From Patellaria atrata CBS 101060 (Eukaryota > Ascomycota > Dothideomycetes > Patellariales > Patellariaceae), in NCBI GenBank assembly GCA_010093705.1, contig MU006094.1, positions 11,230-46,249 on the forward strand: DNA of 35,020 nucleotides. The letters are read 5' to 3'. Both the position numbers and the translations under genes were made by a program. Below are positions 9,730 to 19,609 of the stretch, in pieces (positions within the stretch are counted from its first letter, which is position 1; every line of letters begins with the position of its first letter). Under the pieces are notes generated by a model. That model had not been told where the DNA came from. It saw only the letters and a program-made list of their open reading frames with translations, and ran no database searches.

Positions 9730-10767
9730 TCACGAGATGGTATGTATAGAGCGAGTCCTATGTCCTATCAGATCTTGCTCTCCGGAAACATGTACAAGTT
9801 CCTCTGATCTTGAATAAAACGTTCTCCGTGCCCTTCTCGCTGCTAATTCCCCAGAAGGCGTTCGGAAGACAGATGTTGACGATGGTAGGCTATGAATCGT
9901 GATATTTTCATGGACATCATTATCATTAGTGCCGATTCTCTGGTCCCCTAAACCTCTAATGTCGTTCACAGAGCGCTTTTGTTCAATTCTTCTTCTAACC
10001 CAAGGTGAAAGGTTATAATAACCTCCAGCAGCAAACACACCCAGCCAAAGGACAAGCTCCGACCCATAAATGACCATCCCTAGTACATCAAGCTTAGGTT
10101 GGAAGAAGACCGATACCAGGGAGGTTAAATCGCCCGCAGCATCGATAGCCACGAAGATGAAGGAGATGCCGCGCACGGTTCGATGTATATAGATATCCCA
10201 GTAATGGCGAAGAACTCCAGCCGCCAAAAGAGCAGCAGATAAAACGGCCATAACAATCTTGGGCCATTCGATATGTGTTGAGGAAGCAATACGCAGGGCA
10301 ATTATCAAAGATGCTTGAATGCCACCCATAATGCACATAACAGGAATTACTACAGTAAGAGAACGTGCGATAGACCATTTCTAAGAATCAAGGTTAGTAA
10401 GGCGTGAAGCATGGAGTACTACTAGGGCATTGTACAAATCACCTTCTCATAATAATAACATTGTATCCATGTGACAAGACTAAGAAGAGTTAAAATCTGT
10501 GGTTGGACTCGGAGGGCGATATTGAAATCTTCAACAATGTTATACACCCCAAGAGGTACCCCTGCACAAGCCCACAACATCATCATTGATGGTTGTAGTC
10601 CTACAGTATTGTGCCTTCGATAATTAATGATAATCTGAGGTAGGAGTTGTACCGACCAGCAGATCTAGGGGTACAAAGGATATAAGCATGATGACTCGTA
10701 GACGCATTGGTTGGAGTCATACCGCTCCAAGTATTCCCAGAGTATTTGCAGCTACAGGAACGTCCAT
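9730..10767 (-). CDS. PQ-loop repeat membrane protein
   Basis: Three exons: 10767-10723, 10664-10443 and 10380-9730. The introns are 58 bp (10665-10722, GTATGA...CTAG) and 62 bp (10381-10442, GTGATT...TTAG). The spliced product is 305 aa with about seven hydrophobic segments. The first PQ-loop is clear at residues about 19-36 (SVQLLPQIIINYRRHNTVG). The second repeat is degenerate: HRTVRGISFIFVAIDAAGD keeps the post-loop signature, but the Pro-Gln pair is replaced. The C-terminal ~90 residues are hydrophilic, with many Arg and Ser, and probably cytosolic. PQ-loop proteins include lysosomal/vacuolar amino-acid exporters, SWEETs and the mitochondrial pyruvate carrier relatives. The substrate cannot be read from sequence; a vacuolar or endomembrane location is an inference. 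The start ATG (MDVPVAANTLGILGA) precedes the first membrane segment as expected. The gene is transcribed divergently from BFR1. Confidence 0.9.
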
Positions 10768-11109
10768 GGTGCTGATTAAGAGAAGCGATTTCTTCGTGTT
10801 AATATAGTGAAAACGGAAATAACTCAGGATGAAGAGAGGTTAATATCTAAGGGACGGGACGACGCACGTGATCTCGCTTCGTTATACCTTGGACCCGCGG
10901 ATAAAATTGCAGTTTCAAGAACGCACAGAAGAAAGCCACGGTCTTACAGATCCTCGTCAAGAAAATGATCAACCTCATGGGTTCTTAAGGGCGTTAAATA
11001 CAACCCTCGGTCATCCTAGACCTAGGTTCACCTTTAACCACACCTCTCTGACTTTACTTTAAATTCATATTACCTTATTCGACCTCTAACAGTTCAACAT
11101 CGGCCCACA
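10768..11109. promoter_or_regulatory. Divergent promoter region, PQ-loop gene / BFR1
   Basis: These 342 bp separate the two start codons of oppositely oriented genes and must hold both promoters and leaders. I see no strong palindrome or known site. The BFR1 side is C/T-rich just before its ATG (context CCCACAATGG), typical of fungal leaders. Confidence 0.5.
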
Positions 11110-12764
11110 ATGGCTGACGTTGCAACCACTTCCACCGGGAAGTCAAAAGGCCCGTCCATTGCGAGACCCGACAAGCCGGATGAGGAGCAGTACAAGACTG
11201 ATCTAACTAAGGCAGAGAAGGAGCATGCTGCATCACAGGAGAAATTAGTAGGTCGAAACCACCTTCCTGAACCTGTAAAGTCAAGTCGAATCATGGTAGC
11301 GTTTAACATATCCTAGAACGCAATTAAAGCCAAAGTAAACAATGCTCAACCCGCAAATAAGGACTCTCCAGCAGCGAAGAGACAACAGGAACTTCGAGCA
11401 GAACTTGCTTCGATACGACAGCAACAGCAAGGGTTTAAGACGTCCCGCACCAGTGTCCTCGAGAAGATCAAGAAGCTCGATGAACAATTGAAATCTAGAA
11501 TCAACGAGGACAAGACTGCTAGAGGTCGTGTCAATTTCAAGAGTGTGGAAGAAGTTGATCGCGAGATCCAGAGACTGCAGAAACAGGTCGATACCGGAGC
11601 AATGAAACTTGTCGACGAGAAAAAGGCCCTTGCGGACATTAGCTCATTGCACAAGCAGAGGAAGGGCTTCGCAGGATTTGATCAGGCCAAGAAAGGGATC
11701 GACAGTCTCAAGGGGGAGATTGCTGAGTTGCGCAAGCAGCTTGATGACCCTGAATCCAAGGCACTCAGCGACAAATATACCGCGATTCAGAAGGAACTTG
11801 ATGAAATCAAGTCCGAGCAAGACAGTGCGTTCAAGAGTCTTAACTCACTCAGAGACGAGCGGTCAAAAGCTCAGGCAGAGCAGCAGGAAAAGTATATTGC
11901 GCTGAAGGAAATCAAAGATAAGTATTTCCAGGCAAAACGAGCCTACCGTGACTACGAACAGGAACTCTATAAACAAAGAAAGGAGAAGCAACGGCAAGAG
12001 CAGGAAGCCTACATCGCCGGTAAGCGCAAGCAAGTCGCCGCTCAAAAACTAGAGGAGGCCAGTGCACCTGCGTATCAAGACGAGATCCGCACCGCCGAGG
12101 GACTCATTCGTTATTTCGATCCTGACTCCTTAGAATCCAAAGAAGAGGTTGGTCCGGGAAAGTTTGCCGCTTCTGCTCAACGCACTGTTGATGACTCTGG
12201 CATCAAGGGGACACGTCTTGTCAAGAAGCAAGACGATGACTACTTTCAGGGCACCGGTGGGAAGAAATCAAAGAAGAACAAGAAATCGGGTGGAGCAACT
12301 TCTTCCTCGAGCGAGAGTAAATTCAACCTTAGTATTGGTGTCATCGAGCAATTAGCCCAGGTCGGTATCGATCCACCATCGAATCAAGCCGACGTCCCCT
12401 CTGTTGTTGAGAAAATCAAGAGCAAGTTAGAGACTTGGAAGAAGGACCAGGAGCAAAAGACGAAAGAGGTGAGTGCCGGTGATATGTTTAGTAGGAAACT
12501 TACACTAACGGCTCATAGAATATCGCAAAAGCTCAAAAGGAAATCGATCGTCTAGAGACAGAAGCGTCATCAAGTTCCCCTATTGGTACCACGGATGATC
12601 GCAGCAAGGATCTTGGGAATAAGCCTGCTGCCGCAAACCTGGGTATTAACGGCAAGGTTGATAGTGAAGCTGAACTAAGACAGGAGAAAGACGCTGAAAT
12701 AGACGTCGCTGAAGAACTGGAGAAGGCTAAGATTGAGGACGCTGAAGACGCTACTGCTTCTTAG
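11110..12764 (+). CDS. BFR1: Bfr1 homologue, polysome-associated mRNP coiled-coil protein
   Basis: Three exons: 11110-11247, 11317-12468 and 12519-12764. The introns are 69 bp (11248-11316, GTAGGT...CCTAG) and 50 bp (12469-12518, GTGAGT...CATAG). The product is 511 aa. It starts with a short Pro/Lys-rich N-terminus. A long charged coiled coil runs from about 25 to 270, with the conserved core GRVNFKSVEEVDREIQRLQ and the KGFAGFDQAKKGIDSLKGEI stretch typical of fungal Bfr1. Then come a Lys-rich linker (GGKKSKKNKKSGG), a globular part (FNLSIGVIEQLAQVGIDPP) and a Glu/Ala-rich tail. Yeast Bfr1 associates with polysomes and ER-bound mRNPs together with Scp160, and affects nuclear segregation and secretion. 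The cellular role is taken from that family. Start context ACAATGGC is good. Confidence 0.93.
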
Positions 12765-13467
12765 ACGCTGATCTATCTTGCGGGCATTCAAGGTCTGTAC
12801 GGTGGGGGGATATGATATTCAAAAGTTCGGTCCAGATTGGATGGACATGACAGGTGCACTTGTTTCTATTTAATTTCATACAGGGGTTCTTCTTTCCGTC
12901 TGCATATTCTGCTTTCTGAAGCAATGGAGATTATTATCATTGTCGATACCTAAGGTAAGGGAAATTACGAATCTATCAATTCAAACCTGGTCTTCCTATT
13001 ATGGACCCCGTATTCCGGATGTAGAATGGGCTTACCTTAATTTTCGTCTACCTTACTAAGTTTGAAACTAAAACTTGACACATTGTTTTACGGATTTGTG
13101 AGACAATTTGGGCTTCCTTGTAGTGTGATGTAGCTGTTGTACAGAAGGAGAGTACAATGTCGTCATAATGCCCTCTCGTCTGATGCACCGAGGGGTCCAT
13201 TTCGAACAGCATAAAATGGCCCCTCCTCACTCCTTACCACATCGTTATATCTTCCATATACCAAATCTGATTTCCTGACTGTCTAATACTTTCGGTGAGT
13301 TCTAACTTTGCCAAATTTCTCTTAAACTTCTTCGGCCTCATTGTTGTAAACAATTGCTTGCTCTAAGCTCTCGACCATCACTCACCAGTATCGCTAGAAC
13401 CAGAACCTTAGACCTACAATAGATCAAAACTTACTACCGCCAAACAACACATACCACGCCATCCAAA
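12765..13467. other. Intergenic region between BFR1 and BLI-3
   Basis: The left part is the BFR1 3' UTR and the right part is the BLI-3 promoter and leader. A TATA-like TTATATCTTCCATATA string lies near 13245-13260, about 210 bp before the start codon. A possible leader intron runs from a GTGAGT at 13295 to a CAG ending at 13388, but nothing in the frame can confirm it. No RNA gene or repeat was recognised. Confidence 0.4.
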
Positions 13468-14242
13468 ATGTCGTACAGCAACACAGACACCGGCGGCAAG
13501 ACCGCAGACCCATACACACAGAAGAACCTTCAAGATCCTCCCTTGAAGGAGAAGGTCGAGGATCTCATTAGATTCGTCGAGAAGAGCAAGTTCTGCTTGA
13601 TGACTACACGTATAGCCGACAGCGGCCTGCTCGTATCGAGGTGCATGGCATTGGCTGCTCAGGTGTGTGGAACCCCTCTCAAAGACCATTTCAATTTTCT
13701 CCCTGCGCTCATCTGGTCTCCACGTACCTTTCACCACCACCACCACCACCAGCCGTTACCTTTCTCGCCCCTCCTTCACTTAAATGTGCAGAACGTATGC
13801 TGACACCTACTAGGAAGGCAACGGCGTCGACCTCATCTTCCACGCCAACTCTGAATCCGGCAAGACCGACGACATCGCCGGCGACAACGACGTCAACCTC
13901 GGCTTCCTCAACAACTCCGGCGAATGGGCTTCCATCTCTGGCCGTGCCTCTGTCATCTCCGACCGTGACACCGTGCGCAAGTACTACTCACAAGCATTGA
14001 AAGCTTGGATCGGAGATCTTGGAGACGGCACCCACGACGGCGGCCCCGACGACCCGAGAGTCATTGTGATCAAGGTGAAGGCCGTGACCGCACAATACGC
14101 GGTTAGCAACAAGACGATGATCGGCGGCATAGTGGATGTCGCGAAGGGTGCGATTACCGGGGAGGTACCGACGGTGAATAAGTTGAGGTATTTGGGCGAG
14201 GAAGAGTTGGCGCAGTGGCGCTCTGCGGGTTCTTCTTCTTAG
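13468..14242 (+). CDS. bli-3: BLI-3, pyridoxamine-phosphate-oxidase-like flavin-binding protein
   Basis: Two exons, 13468-13662 and 13814-14242, with a 151-bp intron (13663-13813, GTGTGT...TACTAG). The product is 207 aa, about the size of Neurospora BLI-3. It opens with the conserved MSYSNTDTGGK and continues as an FMN-binding split barrel: FCLMTTR and the ARCMAL-like SRCMALAAQ strands, VDLIFHANSESGKTDDI, then NVNLGFLN-type NDVNLGFLNNSGEW, GRASVISDR, and a C-terminal NKLRYLGEEELAQWR. BLI-3 was first described as a blue-light-induced gene in Neurospora. The biochemical activity is not established for the family; general-stress-protein-26-like flavin binding is likely. Exon 2 uses mostly C-ending codons, as in highly expressed fungal genes. 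The intron is unusually long for this window, carries a CAC microsatellite, and stays open in the exon 1 frame until 13803. Confidence 0.93.
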
Positions 14243-14497
14243 AGGAACTAATAAAAACTTAGGCCTCCAGGGGTAATCATGAAGATACGATCCAACATTC
14301 ATCATTGGAGCTGGGGAGCTTCCGGAAAATGTGTTTACTTGCATAAATACACAAATGGAATCAATGACTTTACCATATGCTTCTCATTGCTTAGCCCTAT
14401 CTATTCTACGAACTCTATCCCATTATCCCGTAAACTCAACCCGATCTATGCAAGCAGTTTGATAGAAGTAATCTCCCATTCGAACTCCAATATCCGC

Positions 14498-17400
14498 TCA
14501 ACCTTCTCTGCCCTTCCTATCAACCCTCTCAAACACCTCCAAAAACACCTCCATCCACCTCCCCAATCTCTCTCCAACCCCGACCTCGGGCTTCCTTAAC
14601 ACCCTCTCCACGACCTCCCTCACCCTCCCCCTAAGCATCTTAACCGCAACCATGACGCGCAAATCCGGCAACGCGAACCTCACCCTATTCCCATCCAGCA
14701 CGACGACGCCCGCGTGCATCTTGAACTCGACCTCCCCGGCGCCGAGTAGGAGCGCGAAATCCTGCACCGCGGACGTGTGGTGCGCGTTGTAGAATTTGCT
14801 CGACTGCATGATGGAGTAGTACGAGACGAATTTGAGGTTGTTTTGGGTCGCTTTGTTGACGGAAGTCGGGTGCAGAGAGACGGATTGGTTGTTCGCGATG
14901 TTGCGCCATCCCTTGCCGTCGCGGGCGAGGAGTTTAGGGTGGAAGGCGTATGCCACGAGTGCGTTGATCAGGACGTCGTTCGCGGTGTGGGTGTTGTAGG
15001 GTGCGGGGACGGGGACGAAGGCGCGGGGGTGGGCGCCGGGACGGACGCGGGAGAGAGATGTTCGATCCGAGGGGGAGAGGGTGAGGAGGTTCGCGTCGAG
15101 GAGGGAGGAGAGGAGCTGTGCTTTTAGGTCTTCGATGTTGGAGAGATTTTGCGGGGAGAGGAAGTTCTTTTTGCAGAATTGGTGTTCGGAGTGTCCTGGT
15201 GTGGTGCAGACGCGACGCCAAGCACTGTAGGCGTTATAGGCGGTTAGGAGGTCGGAGTCGCCTTTTTTGAAGCCGAGGCGGATTGTGTCTGCTCGTTGAC
15301 GGGCACCGAGGGGGGTTATAAAAGGGGATTTGGAGGATAGGATCGCGGCGATGGTGAGAGCGACGTCGAGAGTGCCGAAGAGGGAGCCGAGAAGGACGAG
15401 TTTGCCTAGTATGGCATCCAGAGGGAGTTTAGCTAGTTGGCGACCGAGGGGGGTAAGTTCTTCGGAAGGAGTGAGTGCATCGACTTCGATGAGGGCGTCT
15501 ATTGCGCGCTGGATGTTCTTTGCGGAGGGGGGATCGAGTGCTTCTGAGAGGGTCTGGGCTATATCGCCCAGTTTGCAAATTTTGACTCGCATTACTAAGT
15601 CTTGGAGGGATAGGCGGAGCATTTCGGGGGTTTGTTGCTCGGCCATGAGCGTGTCGTGGCGGTATTTGGTGAAGAGGTGAAAGCAGAGACCCTCTTGTAC
15701 TCTTCCAGCTCGACCACGTCGTTGTTTTGCGTTGGCGCGAGAAATGAAGGATTGAATTAGACGTGAAAGTTGCCGACGCTCATCGAACCGCATTTCCTTG
15801 TGTTTACCGGTGTCTATGACGCAGGTGATATCCGGAATGGTGATTCCGGTTTCCGCTATATTTGTTGCTAGAACTATTTTCCTGAAACCAGGGGGAGGTA
15901 CGACGAAGGCTTGTTGTTGATCTTCACTTGAGACGGTTGAGTGAAGTGGATAGATGAACCATTGTTCACTAAATGACTTATGTGCTAAGAGCATGTCATT
16001 CAATTTGCGAATCTCAGCTATACCCGGGAGAAAGATGAGGATAGCTTGACTGTATTGTATGTAGGTCGGATCGGAAGCAATTCTATCGATGAGTTTGATT
16101 ATGAGGTTATAGTCTATGCGATACTCTTCGTATATCGCAAGTGTCTTCCTCGTGTTCGAACTATAGCCCTGAAGTTGGATAGAATTTGTAGACTTTGAGT
16201 CTTGAGCCAAATCATCGTCATCATCTGACAGATCAACTTCCTGAGTCTGACTATCTACTGAATGACCTGTAAGTTCGATAGCGTCTTCGAGAAATCTTGC
16301 TTCGACCGGGAAGGTTCTTCCAGGTACTGTAACGATAGGAGCACCATCTAGATAGCTAGAGAACCGCTCCGCATCTACTGTAGCACTCATCAAGATGACT
16401 TTGAGTTCCGGTCTTCGTATCATCAACGAGCGTAGTACTATAAGAAGGAAGTCTGTATCAATACTTCTTTCGTGTACTTCATCGATTATGAGATGGGTAA
16501 TGTCTGAAAGACCTTTTGCTCCTTCTAGCATCCTCAGTACAATGCCAACAGTAGCGTAAATAAGGCGAGTCTGAGCAGCGATATGAGATTCTAGGCGAAT
16601 GGCATATCCAACCAACGATCTTGAGGTCCCAACATCATTCCTATGCTCACCCAACTCTTCGCTCACGCGCTGAGCTAATGAGATTGCTGATATACGCCGC
16701 GGCTCGGTACAGTATATTTTACATGATCTAGAATTAGACAGTTCATGCTCTAAAACGTATGCTGGAAGCTGTGTGCTCTTGCCGCAGCCGGTTTCTCCAC
16801 AAAGTATCGCGACTTGGTGACGGCTGATAGTGGATAATATTGTGTCCCTGAACTGGAAAATAGGCAAGCTGGACCGTACTGAGAGCATCTTTTGGTAGGA
16901 TGGAGTAGATGACTTCTTCGCCCAAATTTCTCTATATGCTTCGGGATCGTTAAGAATGCCTCCATTTGGTACATCTTGCGTTGGCCCAGGGGTCTGAGCA
17001 TTCGCCAGTTTATTCCTGGCTCTGAGTGCACTTGTCAGGACGACATCTTCATCGTCTTCTGTAGATGTATGTGCTTGGATAAGCTTCCTAAAATTTTTGA
17101 TGGTCTCGCGATCGAGACTGTCCGTTCGATCCTTTCTGAACTCAACCAATTCTGACCAAAAGTCTCTCCAATTAGGGGGAAGCCGGAGGTACACTTTTTC
17201 CTCCTTGGGGGAGTTGGAGAAAAGATAAAAGAGAGCGACAGTACAGATAAATGATTCGCTTTGCTGGATATCCGGGGTAGCTATATCTACCATAGAGAAG
17301 GCCACTGAGCGAGAAAAGGTCTCTGTCGATATCCCCGGAAAGCTGGGAATAGATACACCATCATTGTCTTTGGACCATATAATAGTCACTGAATGTCTGC

Positions 17401-19148
17401 TTGCATATGTCGTTGGTGAAATAAGCTTCAGAATTATTTTGGATGTAGATTCTCTATACTCTTATTAGTTACAATACGACATTCCTATACATAGACTAAC
17501 CTAGAGCGACAAGCTTCCTCTAAAACTCTCCTGGGACTTAATCCGCCGGTAGACTTTCCAAAATCCCGTATTGTGACACCTTTGCTCTTACTATTACCTG
17601 GGTTTGTATCTTCATGCGACGTTTCTGTGATTTCCATGCCTGCCCCAAACATGTCACTCATACCAACTAAGTCTTCTTCATCCGTGAGGGTTCCACTATG
17701 TACGGGGAGTTCATCCACACTTGGAGGATCTTGCGGTACATTGTTAGCTACGCAATTTTGCGGCGTATTTTGTTGGCTCGACTTCTTTCTTATGTCTAGG
17801 TTGAGTTTCATACGTGCAGTCTTTTCTTGCGCGAGGAGATTTCGCTTCGGTATCCAAAGCGCCTGAGCTTCGTCTTTGTCGAACAATATATCTGTTTCGA
17901 TTTGCTGTAGTTGTCTCAAGAGCTTTGAGATTCCCGGGGAGGACGGAACGGATGATACGCTGGTGCCTTGGCTTTTTCTCTTCGACTTGGTAACTTTGGA
18001 GGCCTGGTCCTCTCCAAATTCCGGATTTATATCAAATAAGCGGCTCTTAATCTTGAGATATGTTGACAACAGTTCATCTGGTTCAAGATCACTGTCCAGA
18101 TCGCTAACCTCGATATCCTCTGTAGCCGAAAGGGGAAAAGAGCCTTTGTGATAACTTGGTAACGGGGATTGAGTTTCATTCTCCTCCAATTGGGCCTGCA
18201 GCAACTTCGGTGCTTCTTTGGTAGGGGACTCTGTACACTTATATTAGATCTATACGTTTCCTTATCGAACACAATTACTCAGATTCCCAATTTAGCCTTG
18301 TATCTGGCCGGGACTGAGATCTTGTAAGGACTCATATGGCAATCTCTTCAAGTAATACGGTAACTAGGTACTTCTATTCCTCCGCACCAGGATAAAGGGT
18401 CAAGCTTACCTGGTCTTGAATTCGGTTGAGAGGTCTCAGCTGATCGATTTATAAGAGCATCATACGGTCTGATCTCCTCCGGTTCACCGTGCAATGCAAG
18501 CCACTCCAAACTCTCTTGGAGGCCCCATGGCTGAGCACTGGACTCTGGAGGCTGATTTGCTAAGATATACTCAAGAACAGACCTTCTGCGGTCTTCTGAA
18601 AATCTAAGTTCTGCTAGGATAATATCTAGTGTCCAAAGTCTACTGACTAGATCATCTTCTGGTATTCTTTTGGCCTGAGAAATCGGAGTCGGTATTGAAG
18701 ACATATCAGCAATATATCCTTGAGCGAGGTCAAGGATTGTCAATACAAGATTGTTGGGAAGCCAGTCGTTTATACGAAGAGTATACGCTTGTCCTCTAAG
18801 AAGCCTGCGTTCTGTTTGAAGCTTGGAGATATGGCGGGTGGCATCTTTGCGAGCTTTTGCGGCATATTTTTCTACAGCAATTTGAAGATCGTTTCTCTCC
18901 AGCTGCTCCTCAAGCTCTTCTGGAGTTAATTCCTGCAACTCTTTGGTTTCAGAGCTACGAGCTTTGGCACTTAGGTCAACTGTATCTTCAGAGGCTATGG
19001 AAGTTGGGGCAGTATTTGGGGCAGCCGTTCCAGAGATGTCCGTGGAGTTATTTACCGTCTCTGCCTTTGGTTTGCTCGCGATTGAAGTGGTTGCAAAGCC
19101 TCTAGCCGGATTTGCGGCTGGCTTCTTCTTCTTTTTGTTTGGTGCCAT
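14498..19148 (-). CDS. DHX29: DHX29-type DEAH/RHA RNA helicase
   Basis: Three exons: 19148-18410, 18230-17501 and 17453-14498. The introns are 179 bp (18231-18409, GTAAGC...TACAG) and 47 bp (17454-17500, GTTAGT...TATAG), and frames join as Pro-Glu-Ser and Ser-Arg-Glu. The product is 1474 aa. It starts MAPNKKKKK, followed by an N-terminal region with WLPNN and RLWTLDIILAELRF, as in fungal DHX29 homologues. Helicase motifs: I GETGCGKST at ~709-717, II DEVH at ~814-817, III SAT at ~846-848, V TNIAETGITIPD, VI QRRGRAGRVQ. HA2 and OB-fold regions follow (HPRAFV-type AHPRAFVPVP, then FVSYYSIMQSSKFY). In mammals DHX29 binds the 40S subunit and promotes 48S assembly on structured 5' leaders; the yeast relative is YLR419W. 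The motifs are intact, so it should be an active NTPase. It ends convergently with BLI-3, 255 bp apart, and starts divergently from GCN1. Confidence 0.92.
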
Positions 19149-19524
19149 GATATTACGCGTTTATCATCTGTGTATCTGTAGGCTTACAGCGAGTTCGACG
19201 TTATATTAGTTTAACCTATGGAATTGCTAGTCCAAGAGAGAACCTTCTCTGTCGCAGCTAGTTGATATAGGTACAGAATAACCAAACTGCGGGTTTGGGA
19301 ATCCGTTTTTAACTTCTTCTAAAAGAGAGGAGTTACTTTGTTGATTTAGGTTCAAATACAGTACCTTTAAGGTACTTTGTTGTTGTCACCGCCCCTCGCT
19401 TCCGGTCACCGTAGGAAAATAAAGCCCCCGCGAAATCTTGCCATGTTAGAAAACTACATATCAACCGCGATTTTGGAATAATAGTTAAGAGGTGATATAC
19501 ACCTCGGGTTCCCATGTTACGACG
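19149..19524. promoter_or_regulatory. Divergent promoter region, DHX29 / GCN1
   Basis: 376 bp between start codons of two translation-related genes. It contains the palindrome AGTACCTT-T-AAGGTACT at 19360-19376 near the centre (212 bp from the DHX29 ATG, 149 bp from the GCN1 ATG), and ACTTTGTTG twice (19334-19342 and 19374-19382). ACGCGT occurs at 19155-19160, close to the DHX29 start. No Gcn4/CPC-1 TGACTCA site is visible. Confidence 0.55.
19360..19376. promoter_or_regulatory. Perfect 8+1+8 palindrome in the DHX29/GCN1 promoter
   Basis: AGTACCTT and AAGGTACT are exact reverse complements separated by one T. A symmetric site of this kind suits a dimeric transcription factor, and its placement near the middle of a divergent promoter would let it act on both genes. 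No known factor is assigned. Confidence 0.35.
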
Positions 19525-19609
19525 ATGGCGGAGGAGCAGGTTAACGGGGCCTATAAGCTCGACCGTGAGAAAGTGCGGAACGACCTCTTTACGAGCAGGA
19601 CCAAAGTGA
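19514..19609 (+). promoter_or_regulatory. Upstream ATG and 31-codon frame overlapping the GCN1 start
   Basis: An ATG at 19514 lies 11 nt before the GCN1 ATG (19525), in a different frame. It opens a 31-codon frame that ends TGA at 19607-19609, inside GCN1 exon 1. If the mRNA leader includes it, ribosomes that start here cannot easily reinitiate at the GCN1 start just upstream of the stop. Its context (TTCCCATGT) is weaker than that of the GCN1 ATG (TACGACGATGG), which favours leaky scanning. Whether it is in the transcript is unknown. Confidence 0.4.
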
